Source: Heliocybe sulcata
Lineage: Eukaryota > Basidiomycota > Agaricomycetes > Gloeophyllales > Gloeophyllaceae
Reading direction: 5' to 3'
NCBI GenBank assembly: GCA_004369045.1
Contig: ML213532.1
Location: forward strand, 1 to 64,000
DNA length: 64,000 nt
In this document: one piece after another, positions 22,596-35,464 of the stretch
How positions within the stretch are numbered: the first letter of the stretch is position 1
How the letters are laid out: each line of letters begins with the position of its first letter
The notes under the pieces: model-generated
Seen by the model: only the letters and a program-made list of their open reading frames with translations
What the model was told of the DNA's origin: nothing
Database searches by the model: none
Translations under genes and position numbers: made by a program

Positions 22596-25120
22596 TCAAT
22601 CCCCATAATATTTGGCCCACGTCCGCTCACACGGACACCGAAGCTGCGAAACCGCACGAAACACATCACCCAGTACAAGCTCATTAGCCTGCTCATGCCC
22701 CGTCACAGCATGTACCAACGTCGTCCTACACCACACCATCAGCTCACATCTCATCGCACACCATTGCACTCACCTCGTCATCCAAAATGCAGGACAACAA
22801 ATCATATCCCCACACAAGACGTGTACATCGCTCTCCATCTCCCCGCGCACATCCTCGGGCGCTACAACCGACAACCTGCCCTTCTCCAACAGCCTCGCCC
22901 GCGCCCGCGTGATATAGAGCGGCCGACCGCCCCACACTGCCGGCACGACAATCGGGTCGTAGCCCGCCTCCCCCATATCCGAAACAGCCACCCACCGGAG
23001 GTTACAGTACGAGTCCTCTGCCACGAGTATCATAAACGGCTTACTAGAATCGTACGTCCTGCCCGCCGCCCACGGACCCCGGTAGTGGTCCAAAAACACC
23101 TACATCCGCGCGTCAGCACACCCTTGGCTCGTCAGTCCCGCTTTGCGTAGTGCTCACCCCGCTCGGACCAGAGTCGGGCGTACCCGCTACGACGCCTATA
23201 CAACAAAGGCGCTTTGGAGGTACGTCCATAGATAAATGCCGAAGCAGCGCGTCTGCCCGTGGCCGATGGAACGCATCCGTCGACCGCCTATAAGGCAGGG
23301 CCAGCGCTTGCAGCTCCCGTTGGCACACAGTGCCGTAATACGGCGCGATCGTGTGCAGCACAGAAGGCGACGTCGCGATCGACTCTGTGGTGTCCTCGCT
23401 GTCACGACTCAGTACTCAGCGACGATTGGTATCGCCGAATAAATGGACTCACCGCATGATAACTCCAATCACCTCCTCGCACATCACCTTTGTCCTAGAA
23501 AGCGGGACGTAACGCGGGATATCATACCCCCCATAATTAACCGTAATCAACTGCTCCTCGCGCATCGTGCCCCCAATCTCAAGTAGCTCACTCGTCGCCT
23601 CCAACATCAACGCCAACACGCAGTCCTCCTTCTCCGCCGGGGCTCCTGGCGTAACGACTCGAGATTCCGACATGAGCTGCCGTAGCGCCCTGATGCTGTC
23701 TCGGGCCTGGACACTCATCGCAACAGCCAGGAGCGGCCATCGGAAGAACCCATCGCATATATCCTGCAGAAGCTTGTGCGGGACCTGCACGAGCATCCAC
23801 GGTGAATACAACCTGCAATCCCCACCCTCAGCCTCTCGTCCGGGCACATTCAAGCCAGGCTGACGCACCTAAGATGAAACAGTGGAACCCAGAGCGTATT
23901 CCACGCCCACTCCGAGGAGCGGGTATGCCTATCCCCCGTGATATCCCACTGATTGAACGACGACTTTGCTCCAAAATCATACAAGCTGGCCATCAAACCC
24001 GCGACAGTGCCCGCAACGACGGGGTCCCGGGTAGACGCAAGCAGCTCCCACAAGAACCGCACCACCTCGGGGTTGACGCTGTCCCTCAACCCGGGGAATA
24101 TCGACGCCAGGCACAGTTCCTGCCAGACCACCGACTTGGAAAGCCTCGATGCAGCGACGATCTGGAATTGCGGTTCCCTGTGCGGATGAATTGTGGGCTT
24201 GGGCAAGAGAGAAGGGGACTTACTGAAGGCCACGCACGAGGATGGACAGAGACCGCACGCTATGCGGGAGCAGCGACGCCATCTCACTCTCCGGCACATG
24301 CCAATGGTTATACACATCAAACCTCCCTTCCAGCGCATCAAACTCCTTAATAACCGGAATAATCGCACTCTCCACAATACTAAACAACGCGCGTCTCGAC
24401 GGCGCGACCAGCACATGGTCCAACGACAACTTCAACTCATCGACCAGAAAGTCAAACGTCTCCATGGCGTTAATGTCGACGAGGACCTGCCGCGTGCGCT
24501 CGTGGAACGAAGCGAGGGAGCAGACATAGTACGCCGTCAACAGGCGCGTCGAAGAGTTGGACCGCCTTCTCATCTATTAGCCCCGCAGACGCACTCAAAT
24601 CTGCACCCTACCGTAGCTCCTTGACCAACTTATCGCACCCCGCAATAAACACCTTGCTCCCCGCGAGCGAACCCGCATGCGCGTCCAGACACGCATGGCA
24701 AAACGGCGACGAAAGCAGCTCCACGACGTCCTTCACACTCGGCGGGATCTTCCCCAGCCCCACCCTCGGCGGCTTGCCAGTCGGAGACCGATAGTTCGGG
24801 CAGACCTCGTATCGACAGTGCGGCACCGACCAGTCGATCGAGCTGATCATCCGCCCGACGAGGTTGTTCGGGCCGAGCCCGAGGTGCGATTCCGAGACGA
24901 CGCTCAGGAAGGTGACGAGACGTCTCCCCAAGAAGGTGACGAGCTTGTCGAGGGTGCGCCCGGGGCCGATCGCAGCTGACATGATGGAGGTGGGCGAGGC
25001 GGTCTCGGCGATGGAGACGGCCACGGGTGAGAACCCATTGTCGGTCTCGATCTCCAGTGCGGGTGATGGGAAGTAGTAGGCGGGGGGCACGACCGTTATG
25101 CCAGCTGGGCGGGGGGCCAT
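22596..25120 (-). CDS. Uncharacterised basidiomycete family A, copy 1
   Basis: This multi-exon gene is a clear diverged paralogue of the one at 28504-31070. Both share the block IGPGR-x-LD followed by a helical stretch, a Cys pattern (C-x5-6-C then C-x2-C and GC-x-KL), the segments LTAYYV/LAAYYI and P-x-F-x-L-R, and a C-terminal block WMT..LV-A-TG. The start ATG is at 25120 ([13 protein letters not shown]). A last exon after a GTGAGT intron gives [12 protein letters not shown] and ends in [16 protein letters not shown] at 22596. The paired Cys suggest structural metal binding. The protein seems soluble and mostly helical, with no signal peptide. It has no known function. Homologous sequences are, to my knowledge, a multi-copy family of mushroom-forming fungi. 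Exon joins in the middle (about 23110-23450) are less certain. Confidence 0.7.
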
Positions 25121-28100
25121 GAAGGAAGCGATGAGCACGATGGAGGAGAGTGGCAATGAGGTAGGGCTCTTCAGCGGTGTTTCCGAGAAGACAGATTTCT
25201 CCGGATATAGATAGAGTCAGCTGCGCAGCGGTTATTCAAACCTTATGTCATGAAGGAGAGTTTGCGGAGGGGACTAAGCGCCAACCGACTTCTGGAATTG
25301 AAGCAGAAGTCCGCTCCTCATACGACCAGGATAACTCGCTGTGATGTCCGCTTCTCACTGTTCCTGAATTACGCCTGAACTATCACTTAAGCGCGGGACA
25401 AGATACGGATGACATGGCTCACCAGTGAGTGTTTGTCCGCGTATCCAAAGGTTGTCGACACATCCAGGTACCTGTCCGAAACGCTGTACCGACAAATCCA
25501 TGCCGCACCGCAGACGAAGCTATACACTGCTGATGAACGGAACAGTTAACGGCGTCGAAGGACAAAGGCGCAGCAAGAGTCATCCGCAGGCCATTATGGG
25601 CGGCAACAAAGCAATCGCCTCGCGGGCGTCTGCAATGGTCGGCGGAAATCTCCTTGAACGATGCAATCAGAGAACAGCCGTGGATAGAGACAATATACGT
25701 CGAATATCTTGATGCATCGGTGGTGGAGGAAGAAAAGGATATCCTGACGTGTTCCATCCATCGGTGGGTCCGCTAAGCTGGGCGCCCTGTCGGAGAGCTA
25801 GCGTATCGTTGACCAGCGCCAGCAAGACAAAGTGAGTTAACGATGTGAATAGACCGAGGGGGGTATTGTCAAGCTTCGGGCTGACCCGTTACTGCGGAGC
25901 ACACATATCAAACCTGAGCACTGACTCGGGGCAGACAAGCCGAGTCTGACAGCACCACGCCCTCTGGGTGCGCAGAGTCGATCATCTGGAAGCCGCTCAA
26001 TGACGTTCATCGGTGTTGCGGGGTATAGCCTAATACGAGTGAGTATTTGGCTCTAGTATGCTGCAATCATAAACGACTGCCGCGAAGCCAGCAGCGGAAA
26101 GCGACACTGTGTACGTCCTGCTCTCATATCCCTCAGTCTTGATGAGCCGCGCATGGATCGAAGAGATGAATGACTACCGGGTGCATAGAAGAACTCACCT
26201 AGTAAGCGCTTGACGACTGAGCAAAAAGAATGCATTGCTTGTACCTCATTACAATCCATTTGGGAGGCTGCTGTACAGGGCGAATCAGCGCCCTTCCTGT
26301 GGCTTCCCGGCTTGTTGCTGCGGTCGCATTGATGTTCAGCTAACCCGTCCCGACTTATGAAGGGACCAAGACACCGAATGTATGCAGGTTTCTTCGGGAG
26401 TGTAAGATCAAATCAGCTGTACATCTAACAGAGGCATGCATCTCACTACCGGAAAAAAATCGACAAGTTGCGGATTCGCTGAGCATATCTTCCAGACCTG
26501 AAAATAACCCTCACCTGTTCGCACCACCGACGCCTATGCGGACGCCTACCAAATGACTCAGTGCGGGTGATGCCGAGCAGTTGCTTGAGTCGGTAAACTT
26601 CCCGTCGCAAGCTTCGCACACGGAAATCAGTGCATTTTTGCGAAGCAGTGGAGACTGGGCTGATAAGAATGTGCCTCTTGGGAGGTTACGAGGCTCGCTG
26701 ACTGCGAGGATAACACTCTGTGGGACGCTAATCGAGGCTCGTCCGCAGCCGGCCACGTTTCAGTCCGCGATTCGTGCATTACAGCACCTGCGTTTCTTCT
26801 GGGCATCCCTAAAATAGCGGAACGTGACGTCCGCTGTGTAATCTGTTGGATGAGACACAGCTCTGTAAGCGGGAATACCCTAGTTTCGCAGTTCTAGCTG
26901 TGCGCGCGCTAGATAGCGATGACTGTGTGAGAGCTGTACAGAAAGCTGCTGTATCAATCAGAGCTACTCACCAGATGCGCTCGCCTGCCTAACTATCACC
27001 GCCGCAGAAATAGTCAGAGATAGCATCAGACAGTGTAAAGATGATTCATTAGTTTCGAAGCCCGTGCGTCTAGCCACAATTGCGGGCATTGCTATCAGTA
27101 GCCTTGCAAAGTGCTTTCGCCGAATGCCCGGCAGTACTGCTGACGTATTGGAGCTAGTAGTCAGTAAAAGCAGACTTGTGGTTATATGGACTTGGCCGAC
27201 GCCTGCATGAGATGGAAGACGTATGGATTTACACGGAAATACGTCCCCTAGACCGTTTGTCGCCCAGTTTTAAGCTCCGCTCGTAAAGTCAGAATATTCG
27301 CCACGCGTGTTTCCAATGTCTTAGAGCCAGTTCATGACTGCCGGACGTCGCATTAATGTAAGTAACAGGAACAGGTCTGCTTTGCCGGACCAAAGGCTAC
27401 AAAATTGACCGTGTTTCTGGTTTGAAATATCTAGCCATGATGCGACACAGCTGAAGTCCCGCAGCGCCGTATATATACTAGTCACCCTCAGAACTCATAC
27501 TAGCGGACCCATAGCCACTCCAGAGGCCGTTCAGCTGATGCAAACACCCTGCCTGACGAGATAACCGATTCGAAACCGCTAGACGGGTCACGCGTCAAAT
27601 TTCAATGTATCAGAAGGCGGGGCAAACGGGTTGAACCGCTACTGTACTGCATGCGATACGCGAAGAGTCTAGTTAACGCTCCGCTGCCACTCATTGGTGC
27701 GTCGTCTATGATATTTCCCGAACCATACCCATACGTTACTCATCCAGGCACGCCATCGACTTTATTACTCTCAGCGTTCGCACCTGGCAAGCGTGGAGCC
27801 GCTGCTATTTCTATTTACGATCAAGGCTGATCATCTGCCGCCTCCGCTGTTGACTCCGGACGAAGTACCTGGCACATGGCCTGGATTGCTTGAACGTTGG
27901 ATGTCGATAACCCGGTGATCAAAAGTCCGTCGTTATACCAAAGCCGCGTCTATAATGATTGCTTACAGCTCTCTGCGAAATGCGTCTGCTAGAGACGAGC
28001 CAAGATCTCTGGTATGCGTCAAACTGAGCCACATTCGGAAGGCAAGACCTCCTGCCAGACCAACGACATTTCAATGGTGGCTGCACTCTGTCTTTCAGCG

Positions 28101-28503
28101 CGATGCGGCCAAGCAACATTATTACCGGTACGATTTGGCTTCCTTTGCCTGATTATCTTGTTCATAATGTAGGAGACCGGCATCTGAACTCCAGAATATT
28201 GTCCAGAGCAAGTATTTGGAACACGCTTACCTGATTCAGGATACAGTTGCCCTGTAATAAACGTCGTAGGTTGGCCTACGGGAGCAAGCGGTACAATGCC
28301 GTAGTCGTAAGCAAAACAAGCCTAATCAAGGAGCGCCAATCTGGTACTCTCACAGAGTCTGATGCTGGCTGTGCGGGGTGTTGCTTACGGAGCATTTGAA
28401 GATCAAGTCCATGTAGTGCCTCAATATACGTGGGACAGCCTGATATCGGGCCCAATTCACGCATATAGATAAGCCCTCTAGTCACCGTTCCCTCCACGAC
28501 GAC
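25121..28503. other. Spacer between the divergent family A copies
   Basis: About 3.4 kb lies between the divergent starts of the two paralogues. The frames are short. The piece at 25419-25757 (open on both strands) shows no family features. The spacer contains the promoters of both copies, but I cannot point to a shared motif by eye. Confidence 0.4.
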
Positions 28504-31070
28504 ATGTACTCCTCACCAATGACCGGCAAGCCATACCTACGTCTCCCTACGAAGAGAGGAACCACCGCCGATCACCTTCTCTATGAAAGCGATGCTTCGT
28601 CATTGATCGCCATCTCTCTTTGCTCGAATTCGACTTCTTCGGGAAACATCGGTCCAGGACGTGTTCTCGATGGGATATTCAACAAGCTCGGCAACCAGCT
28701 CACGTCCTTTCTTAGCCATATCTCCGAGCGGAAGTTCAGGAAAGGACCGAATGCCCTCGTCAGTCGGATGCTACATCCGATGGACTGGGGAAATTGCACC
28801 TGTGTATCTGCGTGGTGCCCCGATAACTCGAAGACTGCTACCATACCGGCTCTTGGCCAGTCTTCTGCGCCCCGCCCACCGTCAATACAGCGCGTTGTGG
28901 AGACACTGTGGGCGTCCACATGTGCCACATGCAGGGAACGGTATGCCGAGTCGCTAGCAAGCAGCCACGGCTTCGAACGAGGGTGTCGAAAACTGCTAAA
29001 GGCATTGGAGTGAGTATTCGAGAATTGTCACACTATTCACGAACTTGATTATGATCCGCAGGTACGGGAGCAAATCTACGCAGCTCTTGGCAGCATACTA
29101 CATCGTTGCCCTATTGGCCTTCCACCCGATAGTATATCGGATTTTCGTCCAGAATGACGCGCACGGCATACTGCACCATGTCCTCGATCGGTCACGTTTC
29201 TTCTCCGAAGGCGCCATTTCTGTCGCTCTCAGAAGAGCTCTGGGTACCATCGACGAAATCAATGTCCTCAATCCTCTAAAAGAAATCGAAGCTCTGCGGA
29301 TGCGTATAGAGCTTGATTACTATCTAGGTGATCGTATGTCGGAAAGCGAGATGTTGCTGCTGCTGCCACAAGTGACCAGAAATCATGGCTTAATGCTAGA
29401 GCGGCTAAAGTAAGCACAGTGTGACATCTCAATGGGCTACTATGCTTACGGAGCCACGGTCTAGGAACCCACAATCTGGATTGGTTGTCGCTTCTGTCTT
29501 ACCTTTGGCCCAGAAAGCTGGCTGGTGGCCGCAGCTGGCGGTCGTCCCTGCCTTTGGTCACATCCTGGACCCACCAACAACGAAGAACTTGTGGACCATG
29601 CTCTGCACCTCTTCTGACGCGATGTTTCAGGCGGTTCTTGGTTCATTCATTCGCAGTCTCTATAACTTCGCTGCCAATAATATCTACGCTAGGAGTGAGA
29701 GCTCTCGTGCTCTTCCATCTAATTCCTCCATTCTATGGTCTTGGCGCTCGCTGTGGATGCCTCTATTCCGTCTCAGGTGACTACTTTCTCGCAAACTCGG
29801 CAGTACTACTAACGCCTCAGAGCTCAGATTGAATACCCCGGGTCTACTTTGCGATGTCTCCCAGGATATTCTGAAAGATGTATGCAGCACGTTCTGGTCG
29901 CAACCTAGAGCAGTGGGACTAATGTGCTCGGAGCCGGCGGTCATCGAAGATGTGAAGGCGCTACATCTAGCTATCCATAGCCTCCGTAATGCTCCCTCGC
30001 CATATCCCTGCGAGAGACAGGACGACTTCGTCTACATTCTCCTGCAGCAGCTTACCTCTCCGCTCTTCGAAGTGATAGCTACCTTCGCGGCCGAGCGTTC
30101 TATGTCTGAGTATGCCTCGATCTACGAACTTGAACGTGCTATCCCCCGCCAGTTCCTGAACGTCCTCTGCCAGCAGGTTTCTGACAAAGTCCTGTACGTC
30201 GCTCCACACATCATGATTCTGTTGAAACTGAACAGTGAGCTAGTGCAATTCCCGATAAAGATGCTGCAGCATCTGCTCAAGTCCTCTCGTCGATATTTCC
30301 ATCATACGATACCATCTCCATGCAAGCAATGGAGCAACATCTTGGAACCCTGTCCCCTCCAGCTCGTAAATCAGCCAATATACTCAAATTTCTTCGCCAA
30401 TGGCGGCCCATGGCGTCGACCCAGTATTACTGGTGTACTGGTGTATCTGTGGGTGTTCGACCCAGTAGAGGATCAGAGGTTGCGCACGTACGTGATAACC
30501 AGTATTCAAACTGACTGACCTGGAACGCAATCCTTGTAGCTATTCGAGGACCACCCTTTGAGTCCGTATCAACCACCTCAAAGATACACCGAGTACGACG
30601 CGTATATGATACTTCTCGCACGACAGCACAGGAGGGATCTGCGCTGGGTGCCGTTTTCGGAGTTCAAGAACAGCTTAGACGACTACGTGCCGCTCTTGGT
30701 TCACCTTGAAGGCGCAGAGCACTACTTGGCACGAATACCCGGTATATTTGCACAGGAGCCTCAGTTGACCGTCTTGAATCGCGAAGAGGTACACCTTTAC
30801 CAGGATCCGGCTGCGGATCAGGGAAGCCTGCACGTTCTCTGTGCAGTCGGCTCTGGACAGATAGACGACTGCGCATTCTGGATGACAGGGTAAGCTCGTT
30901 CCCCTCCGTCTGGTGAGCTTTGTATTCGACTCTCATTGACAACGCAACTTTGCTCTTACAGGCAAGGCCTTGTCAACGCAATTACAGGCGAAAGCTGCAG
31001 TACGCGTCTACATACGGACATTGTCTTTGCACGGTGCTTTTGCTGCAGGAATTGGCCTGAATGCGTGTAG
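28504..31070 (+). CDS. Uncharacterised basidiomycete family A, copy 2
   Basis: This is the paralogue of the minus-strand gene at 22596-25120, with about seven exons. The start is an ATG at 28504 (MYSSPMTGKPYL). Clear introns are 29010-29061, 29410-29464, 29777-29827, 30194-30235 and 30890-30961. One further intron near 30440-30540 has uncertain borders. Domain order matches copy 1: IGPGRVLD helical block, Cys pairs (CTCVSAWC, then CATC), LLAAYYIV helical block, LNTPGLLCDVSQDILKD, NGGPWRRPSITGV, then FEDHPLSPYQ and a final exon QGLVNAITG..ARCFCCRNWPECV. The tail keeps two Cys and a Trp also present in copy 1, so it is probably a conserved metal-binding or folding element. No frame break is obvious. 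Function is unknown. Copies are diverged enough that the duplication is not recent. Confidence 0.72.
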
Positions 31071-31165
31071 TCGATCTAGTGCGTTGCATGTCAATTGGGG
31101 GTAAAGAGATAAATTGCAGAGGCGTCTCTTACCATATATCTCCATCGCAATGCGGTGACGTGAGC

Positions 31166-32201
31166 TCAAGGAAGGGAATATTCGGCGTTCATAAGGGCCA
31201 CAACTGCTACAGGCAAATCGGGAACAACAGAGCTTCCGAACTTCACTATCCTTCGTATCAGCTCAGCTAATCCGAGCTTGTGCTGCTTCCCCTGACGTTC
31301 CGCCTCTGCCAGCATTACCTGTATCCCTTGCGCCTCTCGCAAATTACCTTCCTCGAACGAGGCCCACAATCTTCTATGCACCTTTGGCGCAATGTTGGCA
31401 AGTGCGCCTGCAAGGCCTGGACCCTTTGTACCAGCCACGAGCTCCAGGGTCGAGAGATAGACGGATGGGGTGTCCACAACGAAGCGGAACTGGCTCGGAC
31501 AAACGTCTTCTTTCATTTGAGTGATTTTCTCAGAGTCGCCCAAAGGGAAACAGCATCCGACCACCGGATCCTTCGTTGCGAGATCCTTGAGAATACGCAA
31601 GCTGATGCCCGGTCCAGCAAAAGAGTCGCATATCATGACAGTAATATCGACCGTATCACTTCCCATCTATCAGCTCGTCTGAGTGCGCCAACAAGGCATT
31701 CAGAGGGAGTGTCACTCACGAAATCTTCAAAGAAGGAATCCACTTCACTCTGGTCTGTAGCACCAAGTGGCGGAAGGACGAGTACGTGAGATGCTCCTGC
31801 GACCTCTGCACCTTTACATAACGTTTCTGCGCTCTGTACGTCCCGAGTACATATAACCGCAATCAGCGGATATTTATCGTAATCTTCTTTCTTTAGGATG
31901 CCTCGCAGGATACGAAGGTGCTCCAGGAGGAGACCGGTTTGAGTGGCCTCTAACCGCCCGATCTCAGCCTCATTGCCTCCCACAAATATGCCGGAAATGC
32001 CGTTCTGCGTTTGCGTTTCAGTGACATACATTATTCGACACCAGTCTGCATTACCTTGACGAGCGACAGGGCATGGCTCTCTGTCAGCGAGACGTCGATA
32101 CTCCCGTCAGCGTTGAGAAATGATAACGAGTTTGCGTAGATCCCTGCAGGAACCTGGTGTTCCTTAAAATGGCCGCGATTACCAGGAGAGCACTTGCACA
32201 T
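31166..32201 (-). CDS. DHDPS-fold protein lacking the catalytic lysine
   Basis: This is a (beta/alpha)8 aldolase-fold protein of the dihydrodipicolinate synthase/N-acetylneuraminate lyase superfamily. The start is an ATG at 32201. Exon 1 gives PAGIYANSLSFLNADGSID; introns lie near 31990-32040 and 31670-31720. Overall length (about 310 residues) and order match the family: VPAGIY, a GGNEAE loop, GASHVLVLPP, and an ending LPVAVVAL. The active-site positions are not kept. The GTTGE/GSTGE loop reads GGNEAE, the tyrosine of the YN-P motif is replaced in VMICDSF, and the Schiff-base lysine of G-x-K-x-x-x-G reads GCCFPLGD. It therefore cannot work by the family's imine mechanism. It may be a regulatory or structural pseudo-enzyme, or a gene decaying without visible stops. 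Introns splice cleanly, which favours a functional product. It is convergent with family A copy 2, whose stop is only about 95 bp away. Confidence 0.78.
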
Positions 32202-35200
32202 GGTTGCTAGCGGGGAACAACGCAGTAACTCGTCCGTGCGTAGTTATGTGCTCGGATAAGTATCGGAGATGAAATGAGGGAAAGAACCGGCGCCGTACAC
32301 CTTGTGACTTGGAGGGCCTATCTCGCAGATTCGTAGCGCTCAAAGGAGCGCCGGGTTATATGATATTGGAAGATGTAGAGTGTAGGATAGTCGAACTCTG
32401 ACGCGGAGAAATCAAAGGATCGATCATTCAATGGTTAACCCAGGGAGGATTGGGTCGGCTGGTGCTTGCTGAGCGCTGAACTGCGGTACATCACGGATGA
32501 TATATTGCAACAGGCCACTACCGTAACTCACCTGGAGGGGACTTTGAGTAAGACCCAGAGGTGAAAGCGCATTTGGTGTGACACTGCCACGGAGATGGGA
32601 AGCGATCGTCGCTCGGCGCTTGAGGCCGCGCACAACTCACGCATTACCACCGTCTAGTGGAATGTCAGGAGGAAATCAATATCGTATGTTAAACGAGGAA
32701 GCCTAACTCTGAGGATCATGTCACTGCTCAGGATGAGCGTTGGTGGTACGGCAGTGTATAGTAACGAGACTTACTCCTATTCACCAGCAGTGTTCCGTAT
32801 CATGTTTACGACCCCTGGTTCCTGCGATTGTGACTCGCTCGGAGCTGTACTAACCAGACTCGACATGCAGATCTAAGCGCCACATTGTAAATACCTGACG
32901 ATTCCGTTATGCCGCATCCATCATCGATGACCTTCTGTAAGACGGAATCCGTTGTCCGCGCATGACTCTGGATCTCATTTCGCCGATTTCAGCTCCCTGC
33001 GTGATACTAAGCCTCGATGGTTCTCCTCGAGCAAGGATAGCACTCACACAGACAATCTGTCACGGGCCCACTCGTACTTGCAATATTCTATGAAGTCGTC
33101 CGGTCTCTCAGCATACGCACCATGTCTCCTACTCCTCGCAGTCCTCTCTGTCCGACGGCATCTTTTGAGTGGAACATACGAGAGAAAAAGCAGTGAAAAA
33201 CCGAGCGCGACGCACCTCTTGTGTGATGGAGAAGGCAGGCTTCAGGCCAGACATACTGAACGCATGATAACGCTCTTGGTACGGGGTCAGACGCATTCCA
33301 GACGCATCGCCCGATGCAAAACTTCAGAGCCTAATATTGGTCGTGAGCTGCGCAGCCTGCGAAATGGGAGCTACGAAGAATCGTCCCTTAGCTTCATGAT
33401 CAGAGGTGTCGAAGGGGAGCTTCGAGTGTCGCTAATCGCATCCGGAACACGAGACAGAGGCAAGCTATCGTCACGACAAGATGTTTCGCTCTCAAGAGCT
33501 GGTTTGAGTCTCGAAGCAGATGTGAATAAGCTGTGAAGTCCCCTCCAGATGCCCTGCAGATATCTTGGGATTCAATAAGGCGGATTCCGGCATGCTCACG
33601 AGATTCACTCTGCTCCGAAGTATCAGCGACGAAGACGCAGCCATGAAGATAAGCACAGAACCTGTTCCAGATGGAATAACACGAAATCCATCAGCGTCCT
33701 AGTGGATTGCCTCGTCAGTGACGATGCCTGACACTTTGTCAACGGAGGCGTAGGCTGCGTAGTACGTACAGCTATAGCGATAGTAGTAGCACAGAGTAGC
33801 GACACACGATGGAGCGCCACATGCTGAGAGGTCCCTCGTCGACGCAGTAGATATAGCTTTCCAGAGGAAGTCTGAGAGACGCAAGACGAGACACGAGGCC
33901 TTGCCTTATCGCGCGCGCTACGAGAGATGACGCTACAGCCTTTGTTGCAGAAGGGGCACGGACTAGCATGCTATAAGACACGTCCTACCAGACACAAAGA
34001 GGATTTTCGCGTGAATCTGCTGGGCTGACCATGTCTGGAAGTTCGCTCAAGAGTTCAGTGCAGCCAACGGGGTCGTGAGAACTGAAGTCTCGCCTGGCAC
34101 CGCCGTCGTGGACCGCCGCTGAAGATTGCCACAGCTGCGACGTGCTCGTTGTTTTAGTACAGATTTGTCTTGCGCCCCAGTCTTATCGAAACTCGCCTGC
34201 AATAACACCTTTAGGTACACGGCCAGACCAGATTTTCACGCCAGGGAGTGCTCGATATCGATAACAGACTCTTAAGTCAGCTTTTGCGAATATCTTCCGA
34301 TGACTATAGAAGTCTCTTGTGACCACGGGTTTGAAATTTCCTTATGATCAATCTTCCCGAACCTCATATCACGACCAGTCAACGATCTTATGGCCGCAAG
34401 CCTTATGACACCCGTAAGAGCGGGTACAGAATCTCGTATGAGACCAGTCCGGCTGCGTCCGCCCCTCAGAGATCGGACCGGCACAGCTGCTCTTCAGTCC
34501 CCGGTGGCTGTGCCCGTTCGCGTCGCCAACAGTCACGAATCCGCCGTGGCTTTTACACGGGACGCGTCCACCGCACCTCACCCTGCAACGCGTTCAGGAT
34601 GTCGCTCACTGTCAGTTACATACGCGTTAAACAGCGGTGGCTCCAACGACGCCACCTCTTTTTATTATTACGCGCTTCCGCCGCTAGAAGATGGGCCGGC
34701 CAGAAGAACATATTGAACAATGTCTACCACTTTGCGACTCTGCTGCTCGCGGGACTAACAGCAGTTGACGTAGCTCTCTGCATTGGCCGGACGATCTCCG
34801 TCTGCTCCACCTGCGTCGTGGCGAGCATCTGGTTAGCTGATCTCGTGGCTATCAACTCCCTGGCGAAGAGTACGTACTTCCTGCAAATTCCCGTAACCTT
34901 GTTTCAGTAACACGTTCACCTTCCAGCTATCAGCCACGACTTTCCTCTCCGCTCAGCCTCGGTGGAGACTGCGAAACATTCTGCTCCATCAGCGCAGTCC
35001 AATATCAATATATTCGTACGCGGAGTCTCGCCTGTGCACATTCACTTGTGTATGGACCACTGTCATCCAACTTGTACCAGCGGCAATATCACTGACAGCT
35101 TTCCATTTAGTTGTTTCGCCGTCTCATACGATTGGCGACATCAAGCGGATCCTACGGCGTCGCCATCTCGTCCCTGAACTGTCACGGCTCGGCCATAGCA

Positions 35201-35464
35201 TTCACTACCCACCTCTCCGAGCCCGCACCCTCGGTGATGATGACACACTAGAGTCAGTCGGTATTGGCAACTTGAGCACATTGGAATTCCGCACGCATCT
35301 TGTGGGCGGTGCCCGAAGTAAGTGCCCTTTGCTAGTCCTGACGAAGTTAACACTGAAGTTCACTAGCACACCAGAGACAAAACCTGTCTGCAACAAGATT
35401 TCAAGCGAGCTCGGGCAAATTCCCCTCTCAGTTCCCTGAACGTGAGTGTTGTATTTGCTTCTTA
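32202..35464. other. Gene-poor stretch before the mobile-element module
   Basis: No gene is confidently supported. The frame at 32952-33536 has no family features. Between 34720 and 35436 two open pieces on the plus strand could join: hydrophobic HFATLLLAGLTAVDVAL (exon ending at a GTACGT donor near 34871) and an open, Met-less frame of about 170 codons from 34927. Together they would resemble the C-terminal part of a fungal membrane protein, perhaps a relic. The boundary of the mobile element should lie near the right end of this stretch. Confidence 0.3.

Noticed and set aside
25419-25757. Frames open on both strands (112 and 95 codons)
   Set aside because: Neither frame shows a family motif or joins to family A genes on either side. 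Mutual openness is typical of chance.
32952-33536. 194-codon plus-strand frame
   Set aside because: No family features, and Ser/Arg-rich composition as in random frames. It lacks promoter or splice support.
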